Shown: in pieces, positions 40,637 to 49,754 of the stretch | How the letters are laid out: every line of letters begins with the position of its first letter | Position numbering within the stretch: position 1 is the first letter of the stretch | DNA from: an uncultured Prevotellaceae bacterium | GTDB lineage: Bacteria > Bacteroidota > Bacteroidia > Bacteroidales > Bacteroidaceae | DNA length: 64,000 nt | Assembly (NCBI GenBank): GCA_900316355.1 | Contig: ONCQ01000028.1 | Coordinates: forward strand, 1-64,000 | Direction: 5' to 3' | Position numbers and translations under genes: made by a program | Notes under the pieces: generated by a model | Seen by the model: the letters and a program-made list of their open reading frames with translations, nothing else | Database searches by the model: none | Told to the model about the DNA's origin: nothing

Positions 40637-41379
40637 ATCCATCGGGGGAGATGACCTTCTGGGACCATCTGGATGTGTTGCGTGGCGACATCATCCGCAT
40701 CCTTGTGGCTGCTGTGGTCATGGGGATGGGCGCGTTCTGCCTGAAGGACCTCCTCTTCGATGTAGTGCTGTGGCCCCGCTCTCCGGAGTTCCCGACCTAC
40801 CAGCTGTTAGGCGCAGAGCCTTTCCAGTTGAAGCTCATCAACACAGAGCTCACCGAGCAGTTCATGATACACATGAAGGTGGCGCTCATCGTGGGCCTTC
40901 TGGTGGCATCCCCCTACATCGTCTATGTGCTGTTTCGCTTCATCTCACCGGCGTTATACGAGGGCGAACGGCGTGTCTCCCTTCGCGTGGGCGGAGCAGC
41001 ATACGTGATGTTCATGGTGGGCTTGGTGGTCAACTATTTCCTCATCTTCCCGCTTACGGTCCGCTTCCTGGGCACCTATAGCGTCAGTGCCGATGTGGAG
41101 ACGCTGTTGACGCTGTCCAGCTATGTGGATACGCTGTTGGTGATGAGCCTGCTCTTCGGCATCGTCTTTGAGATTCCCGTGGTGGCTTGGCTATTGGCTA
41201 AGTTCGGAATTCTCAAAGCCAGCTGGATGTCGCAGTACCGCCGTCATGCCATTGTGGCTATCCTCATTATCGCCGCCATCATCACCCCTACGGCCGATGT
41301 GATGACGCTCCTCGTGGTGTCGCTCCCCATCTGGTTGCTCTATGAAGCCAGCATCGGCATAGTAAAAGTAACCTCTTAA
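40633..41379 (+). CDS. tatC: Twin-arginine translocase subunit TatC
   Basis: 248 residues with six predicted membrane helices. Signatures are the N-terminal [16 protein letters not shown] (the cytosolic TatC motif that contacts the RR signal) and IKQ-like [12 protein letters not shown], then [13 protein letters not shown] near the end. It recognises twin-arginine signals and forms the export core with TatA. No separate tatB is seen, as is usual in Bacteroidota. Confidence 0.95.
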   Translation: MNPSGEMTFWDHLDVLRGDIIRILVAAVVMGMGAFCLKDLLFDVVLWPRSPEFPTYQLLGAEPFQLKLINTELTEQFMIHMKVALIVGLLVASPYIVYVLFRFISPALYEGERRVSLRVGGAAYVMFMVGLVVNYFLIFPLTVRFLGTYSVSADVETLLTLSSYVDTLLVMSLLFGIVFEIPVVAWLLAKFGILKASWMSQYRRHAIVAILIIAAIITPTADVMTLLVVSLPIWLLYEASIGIVKVTS

Positions 41380-41388
41380 ACCTCAGAT

Positions 41389-42945
41389 ATGTTAAGAAAG
41401 ATACGTATCACACTGGCCACTATTTGTGTCCTGCTCATCACATGGCGCTTCGTGGACTTCACTGGAACGGCCCAACCCATTGCCGGTTGGTTGACAGACA
41501 TCCAGTTCATGCCTGCTGTGTTGGCTTTGAATGCTTGGGTGGTGGTGGGCCTCGTTTTGCTCACCCTCATTCTCGGCCGCATCTACTGTTCTATCATCTG
41601 CCCCTTGGGCATCCTGCAGGACCTGCTTGCACGCTTGCGCCCGCGTAAAAACAAAAAGGTGGGGCGCTACAGCTATTCGCCAGAGATGCGATGGTTGCGA
41701 TACCCGGTGCTGGTGCTCTTTATTGTGGCGCTGGTGGCCGGCGTGGGCTCCTTCGTGGCGCTGCTGGAACCTTATAGTGCTTTCGGCCGTATGGCTACTA
41801 ACTTCCTGGAACCGCTATATGCGTGGGGCAACAACGTGCTGGCCTCCATCGCAGAGCACTATGACAGCTATGCCTTCTATCACGAAGAAGTGTGGATGCG
41901 AAGCCTGCCCACCTTCCTGATAGCTGTGGGCTCCTTGCTGATACTTGCAGTGTTGGCTTGGGTTGGTGGCCGTACGTACTGCAATACCATCTGCCCCGTG
42001 GGTACCCTTCTCAGTTTCTTCTCCCGCTTCTCCTTCCTGAAAATACGTTTCGACGAGGAGAAATGTCGCCACTGCTCAGCATGCACCAAGAGCTGCAAGG
42101 CCTCGTGCATCGACTTTGAGAGCCATAAGGTTGATTACTCACGCTGTGTGGTGTGTGGAGACTGCATCGAAAGCTGCAAGTTCGGGGCGCTGAAGTATAG
42201 CAGACCCACCCCCAAAAGACCCACCCCCGACCCCTCCCGTGAGGGAGGGGAGAAGGCTGGCGCGCAGCTTTCGAGCGATAGCGAGGCTCTCCCCCTCACG
42301 GGGGAGCGGGGAGAGGGTCTGTCTCGTCGCTCTTTCCTTATTGGTGCGGCGTTGGCTGGCACCACTGCCGCCTTTGCGCAGGTAAAGACAAAGATGGATG
42401 GCGGGCTGGCTGAGATTGAGGACAAGGTGGCTCCTGAGCGCAAGACACCGCTGACGCCTCCGGGTTCTCTGTCTGCGCGCCATTTCCAGCAGTACTGTAC
42501 GGGCTGCCAGCTGTGTGTGGCACAATGTCCTAACCAGGTGCTGCGTCCCAGCACAGGGCTGCTCACGCTGATGCAACCCACGATGAGCTATGAACGCGGC
42601 TACTGCCGACCGGAGTGTACGCGCTGTATTGACGTATGTCCGACAGATGCCATTCGTCCTATCAAGGCGGAGGAGAAGTCCAGCATACAGATAGGCCATG
42701 CCGTGTGGGTGAAAAAGAACTGTGTGGTAATCACCGATGGTGTGGAATGTGGACATTGTGCCCGCATGTGTCCTGTGGGAGCCATCACGATGGTGAACCT
42801 CGACCCCGAGGATGAGCTGAGCCCGAAGGTGCCGGCCGTCAACGAAAGCCGTTGCATCGGTTGCGGCGCCTGTGAGAACCTATGTCCGGCACGTCCCTTC
42901 TCAGCCATCTATGTGGAGGGGCATGAGGTGCATAAATTCGTTTAG
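41389..42945 (+). CDS. Membrane polyferredoxin (NapH/CcoG-like) with internal twin-arginine segment
   Basis: 518 residues. The N-terminal ~230 residues hold several membrane helices and two CxxxCP motifs (YCSIICPLG, YCNTICPVG). Cys-rich 4Fe-4S sites follow: CRHCSACTKSC, CVVCGDCIESC, CTGCQLCVAQC, CTRCIDVCPTD, CGHCARMCPVG and CIGCGACENLC. Between the second and third lies a palindromic-element insert (residues ~273-311) directly before SRRSFLIGAALAGTTAAFA, which looks exactly like a Tat signal. The protein may be a fusion of a membrane electron carrier with a Tat-exported ferredoxin, moving electrons across the inner membrane to the downstream reductase. It starts 10 bp after tatC. Confidence 0.85.
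   Translation: MLRKIRITLATICVLLITWRFVDFTGTAQPIAGWLTDIQFMPAVLALNAWVVVGLVLLTLILGRIYCSIICPLGILQDLLARLRPRKNKKVGRYSYSPEMRWLRYPVLVLFIVALVAGVGSFVALLEPYSAFGRMATNFLEPLYAWGNNVLASIAEHYDSYAFYHEEVWMRSLPTFLIAVGSLLILAVLAWVGGRTYCNTICPVGTLLSFFSRFSFLKIRFDEEKCRHCSACTKSCKASCIDFESHKVDYSRCVVCGDCIESCKFGALKYSRPTPKRPTPDPSREGGEKAGAQLSSDSEALPLTGERGEGLSRRSFLIGAALAGTTAAFAQVKTKMDGGLAEIEDKVAPERKTPLTPPGSLSARHFQQYCTGCQLCVAQCPNQVLRPSTGLLTLMQPTMSYERGYCRPECTRCIDVCPTDAIRPIKAEEKSSIQIGHAVWVKKNCVVITDGVECGHCARMCPVGAITMVNLDPEDELSPKVPAVNESRCIGCGACENLCPARPFSAIYVEGHEVHKFV
42205..42320 (+). repeat. In-frame GC-rich palindromic element in the polyferredoxin gene
   Basis: A tandem start (AGACCCACCCCCAAAAGACC, then CACCCCC) leads into a ~103-bp element nearly identical to 12580-12684, ending GGAGCGGGGAGAGGGTCT. 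It is translated as a Pro/Arg/Glu/Ser-rich insert exactly at the junction between the ferredoxin domain and the internal RR segment. Confidence 0.85.
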
Positions 42946-42983
42946 GGCTTATGGTTTATGGTTTATAGATAATTGAAAAAGGT

Positions 42984-44423
42984 ATGAAAGACAGAAATAT
43001 ATCTCGTAGGAATTTCATGAAATATCTGGCTGGTGGAACGGCAGCTGTTGTTCCTGGTGCCGCCTTGTTGAGCGGCTGTAAGCAGGGAGGAGCATCTGGC
43101 GATGTGGCCGATTCTTCAGCCATGACCACGCGTGTCAACCCGAATACAGGCGATGTTGTGTCGCTACTTGGCTATGGCATGATGCGTCTGCCGATGCTGC
43201 CCGAAGATGCCAAGGAGGATCCGCAGACGGGGCGCTTTGACCAGGAGATGATCAACCGCCAGGTGGACTATGCACTGGCTCACGGTGTCAACTACTTCGA
43301 CACCAGCCCTGTCTATTGCCGAGGCCTCTCGGAGCGCTGTACGGGCATCGCTCTGAAGCGTCATGCGCGTGATAAGTATTTCATTGCCACAAAGCTGTCT
43401 AATTTCGACAATCGTCTGTGGCCGCTGGAGGAGTCTCAGAAGATGTTTGAGAACTCGCTCAAGGAACTGCAGACCGACTATATCGACTATCTCCTGCTGC
43501 ACAGCACAGGCGGCGGTGGTCGCGACCCAGAGACGGGTGAGAGCCTGAGTGGTCTGGAGGTGTGTAAGCGACGTTTCCTGGACAATGGTCTTGCGGATTG
43601 GCTCGTGGAGCAGAAGGAGAAAGGGCGCATCCGCAACCTTGGTTTCTCATGGCATGGCGACTATCGCGCCTTCCAGCTCCTGCTGAAGTTGCATGATGAA
43701 GGGCGTTACCACTGGGACTTCGTGCAGATAGAACTTAACTATCTGGATTGGTTTTATGCCAACGAGATCAATCAGTCAAACGTGGATGCTGTCACCCTCT
43801 ACGCAGAACTTCATAAGCGTGGCATCCCGGCAGTCATCATGGAACCGTTGCTGGGCGGACGCCTGGCCAAGGTCAATGATGATATCGCTGCAGAGTTGAA
43901 GCAGCGTGACCCGGAAGCCAGCATCGCCTCGTGGGCCTTCCGTTTTGCAGGCACGCCGGAGGGCGTGCTGACGGTGCTTAGCGGCATGACCTTCATGGAG
44001 CACTTGCAGGAGAATGTGGCTACGTACTCACCCCTTCACCCCATCAGCCATGAGGAGCACGAGTTCCTCATTCATATTGCGGAGGAGATATATGGGCAGA
44101 AAGAGGTACCTTGCACCGCCTGTCAGTACTGTATGCCGTGCCCTTACGGCATAGACATTCCCAGCATCTTTGCCCATTACAATAAATGTATCCGTGAAGG
44201 TAATCTGCCGCAGAGCAGCGGTAGCCCAGCCTACCGCAGGCAGCGCCGCGCTTTTCTGGTGGGCTATGACCGCAGTGTGCCTCGTCTCAGACAGGCAGAC
44301 CACTGCATCGGTTGTGGGCAATGTGCACCACACTGCCCGCAGCAGATAGCCATACCGCAGGAGTTGCACCGCATCACGGAGTATGCGGAGCGATTGAAGA
44401 GGGATGATGGAAGTGAAGCTTAG
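42984..44423 (+). CDS. Tat-exported aldo/keto reductase with C-terminal ferredoxin domain
   Basis: 479 residues. It starts with a twin-arginine signal, RNISRRNFMKYLAGGTAA, ending in a lipobox-like LLSGC, so it is a likely Tat-dependent lipoprotein. An aldo/keto reductase barrel follows (LGYGMMRLPML, DTSPVYCRG, LLLHSTGGGG, LGFSWHG). Then come CTACQYCMPCPYGIDIP and CIGCGQCAPHCPQQI for Fe-S clusters. Export suggests electrons come from the upstream polyferredoxin. Its stop codon overlaps that of the convergent murI (TAG/TAA within 44420-44423). Confidence 0.87.
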   Translation: MKDRNISRRNFMKYLAGGTAAVVPGAALLSGCKQGGASGDVADSSAMTTRVNPNTGDVVSLLGYGMMRLPMLPEDAKEDPQTGRFDQEMINRQVDYALAHGVNYFDTSPVYCRGLSERCTGIALKRHARDKYFIATKLSNFDNRLWPLEESQKMFENSLKELQTDYIDYLLLHSTGGGGRDPETGESLSGLEVCKRRFLDNGLADWLVEQKEKGRIRNLGFSWHGDYRAFQLLLKLHDEGRYHWDFVQIELNYLDWFYANEINQSNVDAVTLYAELHKRGIPAVIMEPLLGGRLAKVNDDIAAELKQRDPEASIASWAFRFAGTPEGVLTVLSGMTFMEHLQENVATYSPLHPISHEEHEFLIHIAEEIYGQKEVPCTACQYCMPCPYGIDIPSIFAHYNKCIREGNLPQSSGSPAYRRQRRAFLVGYDRSVPRLRQADHCIGCGQCAPHCPQQIAIPQELHRITEYAERLKRDDGSEA

Positions 44424-45238
44424 AGTGCCACCTGTTCCGCTTCCACGTCGTGTCCAAGGAACAGGGCTGCGGAAGGCGAGAAGGTGTCGGGGTGCTCTGT
44501 GGTGAGGAAACGGATGGTGCCGCCTTGTGTGAGGCGGGCATTCATGTCGGCGTGGCGGAGCAGGTAGTCCTGTAGGCTGTGAGCTACAAAATTTCCTTGT
44601 GAGATGATATGTACGTGCGCGGGCGTGTATGCGCGTACCTTATCCAATAGAAGGGGGAAGTGTGTGCAGCCCAGGATAAGTGTGTCAATCTCAGGGTCGC
44701 GTTGAAGAAGCGTGGAGATGTCTCGCTGGATAAAGTAGTCTGCACCAGGACTGTTAAATTCGTTGTTTTCCACAAGGGGAACCCACATCGGGCAGGCTTG
44801 TCCGGTGACTGTGATGTCGGGGTGTAGCTTGGCCATCTCCAGTTCATACGTGCGGCTGTTGATGGTTCCTTGTGTGGCTACGATTCCCACATGTCTGCTG
44901 TGAGTGATGTCACCCACAGCTTCCACGGTGGGACGTATGACACCGAGAACGCGGCGCGACGGGTCGGCGGTCTGCGGCAGGTCGTGCTGCTGGATAGTGC
45001 GCAGCGCCTTGGCTGAAGCTGTGTTACAAGCCAAGATGATGAGAGGACAACCCATATCGAAGAGCTTGCGCACAGCCTGCAAGGTGAACTCGTACACGCG
45101 CTCGAAACTGCGTGTGCCATAGGGCGCACGCGCATTGTCCCCCAAATAAAGATAGTCATATTGTGGCATCAGGTCACGGATCTCACGCAGGATGGTGAGA
45201 CCGCCGTAGCCGCTGTCAAAGATGCCGATGGGGGACAT
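44420..45238 (-). CDS. murI: Glutamate racemase
   Basis: Makes D-glutamate for peptidoglycan. It has 272 residues, the normal size. The N-terminal GIFDSGYGGLTILREI holds the first catalytic acid; the two catalytic cysteines are in ILACNTASAKAL and LILGCTHFPLL. It is the last gene of the minus-strand envelope operon, separated from the ompH gene by a 48-bp AAAGTTTA repeat tract. Confidence 0.95.
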   Translation of the reverse strand: MSPIGIFDSGYGGLTILREIRDLMPQYDYLYLGDNARAPYGTRSFERVYEFTLQAVRKLFDMGCPLIILACNTASAKALRTIQQHDLPQTADPSRRVLGVIRPTVEAVGDITHSRHVGIVATQGTINSRTYELEMAKLHPDITVTGQACPMWVPLVENNEFNSPGADYFIQRDISTLLQRDPEIDTLILGCTHFPLLLDKVRAYTPAHVHIISQGNFVAHSLQDYLLRHADMNARLTQGGTIRFLTTEHPDTFSPSAALFLGHDVEAEQVAL

Positions 45239-45240
45239 TT

Positions 45241-45293
45241 TAGTTTAAAGTTTAAGGTTTAAAGTTTATAGTTTAAAGTTTAGGGTTTAAGGC
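45241..45293. repeat. AAAGTTTA tandem oligomers
   Basis: Five to six imperfect copies of TTTAAAGTTTA/GTTTAAGG. The same kind is found at 56630-56671 upstream of frr and, as the complement, at 53729-53783 upstream of prmC. Confidence 0.7.
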
Positions 45294-45853
45294 TGAGGGT
45301 TGGGGGTAGTAGGGAGGGCCGTGGTGACAATGCCAAGGCGTGCGAGTACGGGCTCGGTGATGTCCACGCCGGCCTGCGGGTGGATGAAGGGCACCGCATT
45401 GTCATCGGTGTTGAGGACGAAGAAGAGACCACGCTCACCGGCTACAGCCTGAATGGCTTCGGCGAGCTTGGCGGCACAGGGTGCCTGCAACTCGGTTTCA
45501 GCCTGCTTGAGGAGGCGCTGTGTCTCCTGGCGGAAGGCCACGCTCTTATTCATCAGGTCCTGCAGCTCGAGCTGGCGCTTCTGCATGATGCTGGGCGGAA
45601 AGTCCTTCTGCCCCTGCAGGAACTCGGAGAACTTACGCTGAAACTCCTCCTCGGAATGCTTAGCTTCGGCATCGTACTTGGCTTTCAGCTCCTCAAAGGC
45701 CGTCTTAGCAGCGGCATATTCGGGCATCTGCTCAAAAACGCTTTTATAGCTTATAAAGCCAAACTGTGGGATGCGCACCTCTGTTGCATCCTGCGCGCTC
45801 ACCATCGTGGTGGTGAGCAGCAGGAGCATAGTGATGATTGCTTTAATACGCAT
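45287..45853 (-). CDS. OmpH/Skp-family periplasmic chaperone, paralogue 3
   Basis: 188 residues with a signal peptide (MRIKAIITMLLLLTTTMVSAQ). The Skp pattern follows: an initial strand (FGFISYKSVFEQMPEY), a long coiled-coil tentacle (residues ~45-125, Lys/Glu/Gln-rich), and a returning strand segment (GLFFVLNTDDNAVPFI). It likely holds unfolded outer-membrane proteins for BamA. It is the most divergent of three tandem copies and has a Pro-rich tail. Confidence 0.85.
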   Translation of the reverse strand: MRIKAIITMLLLLTTTMVSAQDATEVRIPQFGFISYKSVFEQMPEYAAAKTAFEELKAKYDAEAKHSEEEFQRKFSEFLQGQKDFPPSIMQKRQLELQDLMNKSVAFRQETQRLLKQAETELQAPCAAKLAEAIQAVAGERGLFFVLNTDDNAVPFIHPQAGVDITEPVLARLGIVTTALPTTPNPQP

Positions 45854-45888
45854 TGTAGGGTCGGTTAATGTGTTAACCTGTTAATTGT

Positions 45889-46386
45889 TTAGATTCCAAG
45901 TGCTTTTTTCAGCTCGGGCGTGATGTCGGTGCTGAGCTTGCTGTTGATGAAGGGGATGCCCTGAGACACATCCATGATATAGACGTAGCCACCGGCCTCG
46001 CCAATCTGCTTGACAGCACCGAGCACTTTCTCAGAAATGGCCTGCATCTTCTCAGCCTGAGCCTTCTGATAGGCCTGCTGATTGTCCTGTACGCTCTGCT
46101 GCATGCGCTGATAGAGGTCTTCCAGTTCAGCCTGGCGGCGCTGGCGTACGTTGTCAAGGAGGTTAGCCTGTTCCTTCTGGAACTCTTCGCCCTTCTTCTG
46201 GAGCTCGTCCTGCATGCGCTTCAGGTCATCCTCGTACTGCTTGGCGAGGTTCTGTAGTTCGCTCTGTGCTGTGACATATTCGGGGAGAAGAGGTACCAGT
46301 TCTGTGGAATTGAAGTGTCCGAACTTCTGTGCTGACATGGTAAGGGGTGCGAGCAGCATGATGGCTGCAAAGATCATTTTTTTCAT
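45889..46386 (-). CDS. OmpH/Skp-family periplasmic chaperone, paralogue 2
   Basis: 165 residues with signal peptide MKKMIFAAIMLLAPLTMSAQ. FGHFNSTELVPLLPEY, a Gln/Glu/Lys-rich coiled coil (EDDLKRMQDELQKKGEEFQK), then YVYIMDVSQGIPFIN match the Skp fold. It sits 35 bp before paralogue 3 and after a tandem-oligomer spacer that separates it from paralogue 1. Confidence 0.88.
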   Translation of the reverse strand: MKKMIFAAIMLLAPLTMSAQKFGHFNSTELVPLLPEYVTAQSELQNLAKQYEDDLKRMQDELQKKGEEFQKEQANLLDNVRQRRQAELEDLYQRMQQSVQDNQQAYQKAQAEKMQAISEKVLGAVKQIGEAGGYVYIMDVSQGIPFINSKLSTDITPELKKALGI

Positions 46387-46423
46387 TGTTGTCTTTTGTG
46401 GTTTTATTGGTTATTAATTTTGA

Positions 46424-46480
46424 TAGAGCTTATAGGGCTTATAAGGCTTATAGGTCTTATGGGGCCTATTGGGCTTATGA
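46424..46480. repeat. GGCTTATAGG tandem oligomers
   Basis: Six or more imperfect copies of a 9-10-mer (GAGCTTATAGGGCTTATAAG, then GCTTATAGGTCTTATGGGGC) fill the gap between two ompH genes; the same unit is at 6770-6815. Confidence 0.7.
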
Positions 46481-46484
46481 GAAT

Positions 46485-47006
46485 TTATTGTCCGTAGCCG
46501 AGTTTGTGGAGGACATCGTTGGAGATGTCAATCTTGGGCGATGCGAAGATGATGCCGGCATCGGACGCACGGTCGAGGACGAGGCTGTAGCCCTTGAGCT
46601 CGCAGATGTCCTTGACGGCATTGTAAATCTCGTCCTGGATGGGTTGCATCAGGCTCTCGCGCTTCTTGAAGAGCTCGCCTTCGGGACCGAAGTATTTCTT
46701 CTTCAGCTCTGCGGCTTCCTTTTCCTTGGCGACGATGGCCTCCTCGCGTTGCTTCTTCTGTTCGGCACTGAGGAATACGATCTCACTCTGATAGGCTTTG
46801 TACAGGTCCTCGGCTTCCTTGCTGAGGGCTTCCACTTCTGCCTGCCATTTGCGGGACACCTGATTGAGCTGTTCATTGGCGCGCTCGTAGGCGGGAACGT
46901 TCTTAAGAATATATTCCATGTCGATGAGCACAAACTTCTGTGCTTTCGCCTGCTCGCTCACCCCCAGCGTGAGGGCAGCAAGGAGAAGGATAAAAATCTT
47001 TTTCAT
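46485..47006 (-). CDS. OmpH/Skp-family periplasmic chaperone, paralogue 1
   Basis: 173 residues with signal peptide MKKIFILLLAALTLGVSEQ. FVLIDMEYILKNVPAY is the characteristic first strand and helix, followed by the tentacle coiled coil (residues ~45-120) and LVLDRASDAGIIFA. It lies 70 bp downstream of bamA, the usual Bacteroidota order. Confidence 0.9.
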   Translation of the reverse strand: MKKIFILLLAALTLGVSEQAKAQKFVLIDMEYILKNVPAYERANEQLNQVSRKWQAEVEALSKEAEDLYKAYQSEIVFLSAEQKKQREEAIVAKEKEAAELKKKYFGPEGELFKKRESLMQPIQDEIYNAVKDICELKGYSLVLDRASDAGIIFASPKIDISNDVLHKLGYGQ

Positions 47007-47076
47007 ATTGTGCGGGTTTAGTGTTAAACGTTCAACTGTTTAAGGGTTTGACGGGATGTGTGTGGAAAGGTTTAAA

Positions 47077-49740
47077 TTAGAACTCCTGTCCGAGGATGAA
47101 GTGGAACTGACTGCCGCCATAGGTGCGACTGCCGAAGACCTTGTCAAAGCCATAGGCCCAGTCGATACCAAGCAGACCCACCATCGGCAGGAAGACACGG
47201 ACACCGACACCTGCTGAGCGCTTCATGTCGAAGGGATTGAACTTCTTGATGTCATCCCAGGCATTACCTCCTTCCACGAAGGCAAGGCCGTAGATATTAG
47301 TGGAGTTGCCCAGAATGAAGGGGTAGCGCAACTCAAGCGTGAAGCGGTCGTAGGCATAGCCTGTATAGCCACGAGGCGTGAGAGAGCCGTTGTCGTAGCC
47401 ACGCAGACCAACGGTCTCTGTGGCATAGCTGTAGCTGTAGCCGCTCATGCCATCACCGCCGACATAGAAGGTCTCGAAGGGTGATTTCTTGTTTTTGTTG
47501 AAGCTGCCGAGGATACCGAATTCCACGCGCGTCACGAGCACCGGACATTTGCTGCCGCCGGTAAGGGCTGTGAAGGTGCGGCTCTTGAACTTCCACTTAT
47601 GATACTCGATGAACTTATACTTCTTCTGCAGCTCATCCATGTAGCTGGAGGCCTGAGAATTCTGTGCAAGGTTTGCGTAATCGATCTTGTCGAAGAGTGA
47701 ATAGGGCGGTGTGATGCCCAACGAGAAGGTGAACTCCGAACCGCGACGCGGATAGATGGGATTGTCTGTGGAGTTACGCGACAGGTGCAAGTTGATGCTG
47801 ATATTGTTACAGCTACCATTGCTGACGAGGAAGTACTCCCAGTTCTTGAGCGTATAGCGTGTGTAACTGAGGTCTGCGGAGAAGGTGAAGTAGTCGTCAG
47901 GCCAGCTTAGGCGCTTACCCCAACCGAGCGAGAAGCCGTAGATCTGGATGGATTTATCGGGATCATAGAAGTTCTCGTAGTAGTTGCCGGTGTTGGTGCC
48001 GTAGCCATAGAGATAGTTATAGTAAGAGTTGTAGTAGGCAGAGTTGTAGTAACGGTCGCTCACATCGGTCTGCTTGGAGTAGAAGGCAGAGAAGGAGAGC
48101 GAGTTCGGACGCTTACCACCAAACCATGGGTTGAGGTAGTTGATAGAGTAGGACTGATAGTAACGGCCATTTGTCTGCCCGCTGATGCTGAAGCTTTCGC
48201 CGTTGCCCTTGGGCATCACGCCGCGGCGCAACCCGTTCTTGGCGAAGAGGTTGTACAGGGAGAAGTTGGAGAACTTCAGGCCGATGCGGCCGATGACACC
48301 CGTCTGTCCATAGCCCAATGAGAACTCAATCTGGTCGTTAGACTTCGGCGAAAGGTTCCAAGTGAGATCGACGGTGCCGTTGTCAGGGTCTGGCTCCAGC
48401 TTGTAGTCGATGTTCTCCGGGTCGAAGTGGCCCATGCTGGCAATCTCACGATAGGAACGTTCGAGTGCTTCCTTGGAGAAGAGGTCGCCGGGTTTGTTGC
48501 GCAGTTCGCGACGTATGACATTCTCATAGACCTCATCGTTACCCGTAATCTTCACGTGGCTGATATAAGCCTGTTGGTTCTCCTCGATGCGCATCTCCAG
48601 ATCGACGCTATCGCCCACGATGTTTACCTCCACGGGGTTGAGCTGATAGAAGAGATAGCCGTTATTGTAATAGAGGTTTCCGATGGCGTCTTCATCGATG
48701 CTGAGGCGCTTTTTCAGGTGTGTCTGGTTATAGACATCGCCTTTCTTCATACGTAGCTCCTGGTTGAGGAAGTCCGTGCTGTACAGGGTGTTACCCACCC
48801 ATTCGATATTGCGGATGTAGTACTTCTGCCCTTCTTCCACCTCAATGGCGATATCTACCGAGTTGTCATCATGAGGACGTACGCTGTCATAGACGATGCG
48901 GGCGTCGCGATAGCCATATTCGTTGTATTTCTCGATGAGGCGTTCTTTGTCCTCCTTCCACCGTTCCTCGATGAATTTCTTGGAGCGGAACCAACTGGAC
49001 ATCTTGCCTTTCTCGTGGGTCTTCTTAAAGGCGCCGTTCTTGATGAGGCTACCCTTGATTTGAGACATCTTGAGTGCTGTGTTGCCACGTACATCGATGC
49101 TGTTGACCTTCACCTTACCCTTCTTCTCAATGTTGATGTCCAAGATGGCGTGGCCCGGGGCAGAGACGTCATCGTGCTGAATAATCTCGATGACAGAGTT
49201 CTTGTAGCCTTTCTCGTCGAAATACTTCTTGGCTAAGAGCTTGGTGCGGTCGATGATGTTAGGTGTTATCTGTCCATCGCGGATCAGCCCCAGCTTTTTC
49301 TCCAAGTCCTCTTTCTCGCTTTTCTTGACGCCATTGTAGTTGACTTGTGAGATGCGAGGACGTGCTGCGAGGGTGATGTGGAGATAGGCGGAGTCGGCGA
49401 TGATGCTGTCAACGCGGATGGCAACATTGCTAAACAGGCCATTCCTCCAATAGCGTTTGATGGCATTGGTGATTTCCTCGCCAGGCAACATAATCTTCTG
49501 CCCTTTGGAAAGTCCGGAGAGGCCGATGAGGATATAGTCATCATAGCTCTTCACGCCATCTACCGTGATGTTGCCGATGGTATATTGCTGCGGTGTGCGG
49601 CTGTAATCGATGACAGGGTTGATGTTGCGCTCGTCGGTTTGTGCGTAGAGCCTCGTCCCCATCCCCCCTCCGATGGACGAGGGGAGTATGTACCAGAGGA
49701 GTATGATTGTCAGGAGTCTATATAGTGGGTTCCTATTCAT
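47077..49740 (-). CDS. bamA: Outer-membrane protein assembly factor BamA
   Basis: Inserts beta-barrel proteins into the outer membrane. It has 887 residues: signal region, five POTRA repeats (e.g. TVDGVKSYDDYILIGLSGL, VNSIDVRGNTALKMSQIKG, YIRNIEWVGNTLYSTDFL, ISHVKITGNDEVYENVIRR) to ~residue 480, then a 16-stranded barrel ending FHFILGQEF with a terminal Phe. Residues ~18-30 of the signal region are encoded by an inverted-repeat fragment (CCTCGTCC...GGACGAGG, 49652-49688) of the GC-rich element type. It sits between uppS and three ompH genes. Confidence 0.95.
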   Translation of the reverse strand: MNRNPLYRLLTIILLWYILPSSIGGGMGTRLYAQTDERNINPVIDYSRTPQQYTIGNITVDGVKSYDDYILIGLSGLSKGQKIMLPGEEITNAIKRYWRNGLFSNVAIRVDSIIADSAYLHITLAARPRISQVNYNGVKKSEKEDLEKKLGLIRDGQITPNIIDRTKLLAKKYFDEKGYKNSVIEIIQHDDVSAPGHAILDINIEKKGKVKVNSIDVRGNTALKMSQIKGSLIKNGAFKKTHEKGKMSSWFRSKKFIEERWKEDKERLIEKYNEYGYRDARIVYDSVRPHDDNSVDIAIEVEEGQKYYIRNIEWVGNTLYSTDFLNQELRMKKGDVYNQTHLKKRLSIDEDAIGNLYYNNGYLFYQLNPVEVNIVGDSVDLEMRIEENQQAYISHVKITGNDEVYENVIRRELRNKPGDLFSKEALERSYREIASMGHFDPENIDYKLEPDPDNGTVDLTWNLSPKSNDQIEFSLGYGQTGVIGRIGLKFSNFSLYNLFAKNGLRRGVMPKGNGESFSISGQTNGRYYQSYSINYLNPWFGGKRPNSLSFSAFYSKQTDVSDRYYNSAYYNSYYNYLYGYGTNTGNYYENFYDPDKSIQIYGFSLGWGKRLSWPDDYFTFSADLSYTRYTLKNWEYFLVSNGSCNNISINLHLSRNSTDNPIYPRRGSEFTFSLGITPPYSLFDKIDYANLAQNSQASSYMDELQKKYKFIEYHKWKFKSRTFTALTGGSKCPVLVTRVEFGILGSFNKNKKSPFETFYVGGDGMSGYSYSYATETVGLRGYDNGSLTPRGYTGYAYDRFTLELRYPFILGNSTNIYGLAFVEGGNAWDDIKKFNPFDMKRSAGVGVRVFLPMVGLLGIDWAYGFDKVFGSRTYGGSQFHFILGQEF
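49652..49688 (-). repeat. In-frame palindromic fragment at the bamA signal peptide
   Basis: CCTCGTCCCCATCCCCCCTC, then CGATGGACGAGGGGAG on the plus strand: an 8-bp perfect stem. It encodes LPSSIGGGMGTRL between the hydrophobic core and the mature protein. Confidence 0.6.
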
Positions 49741-49754
49741 TGTCTTTATTGTGG

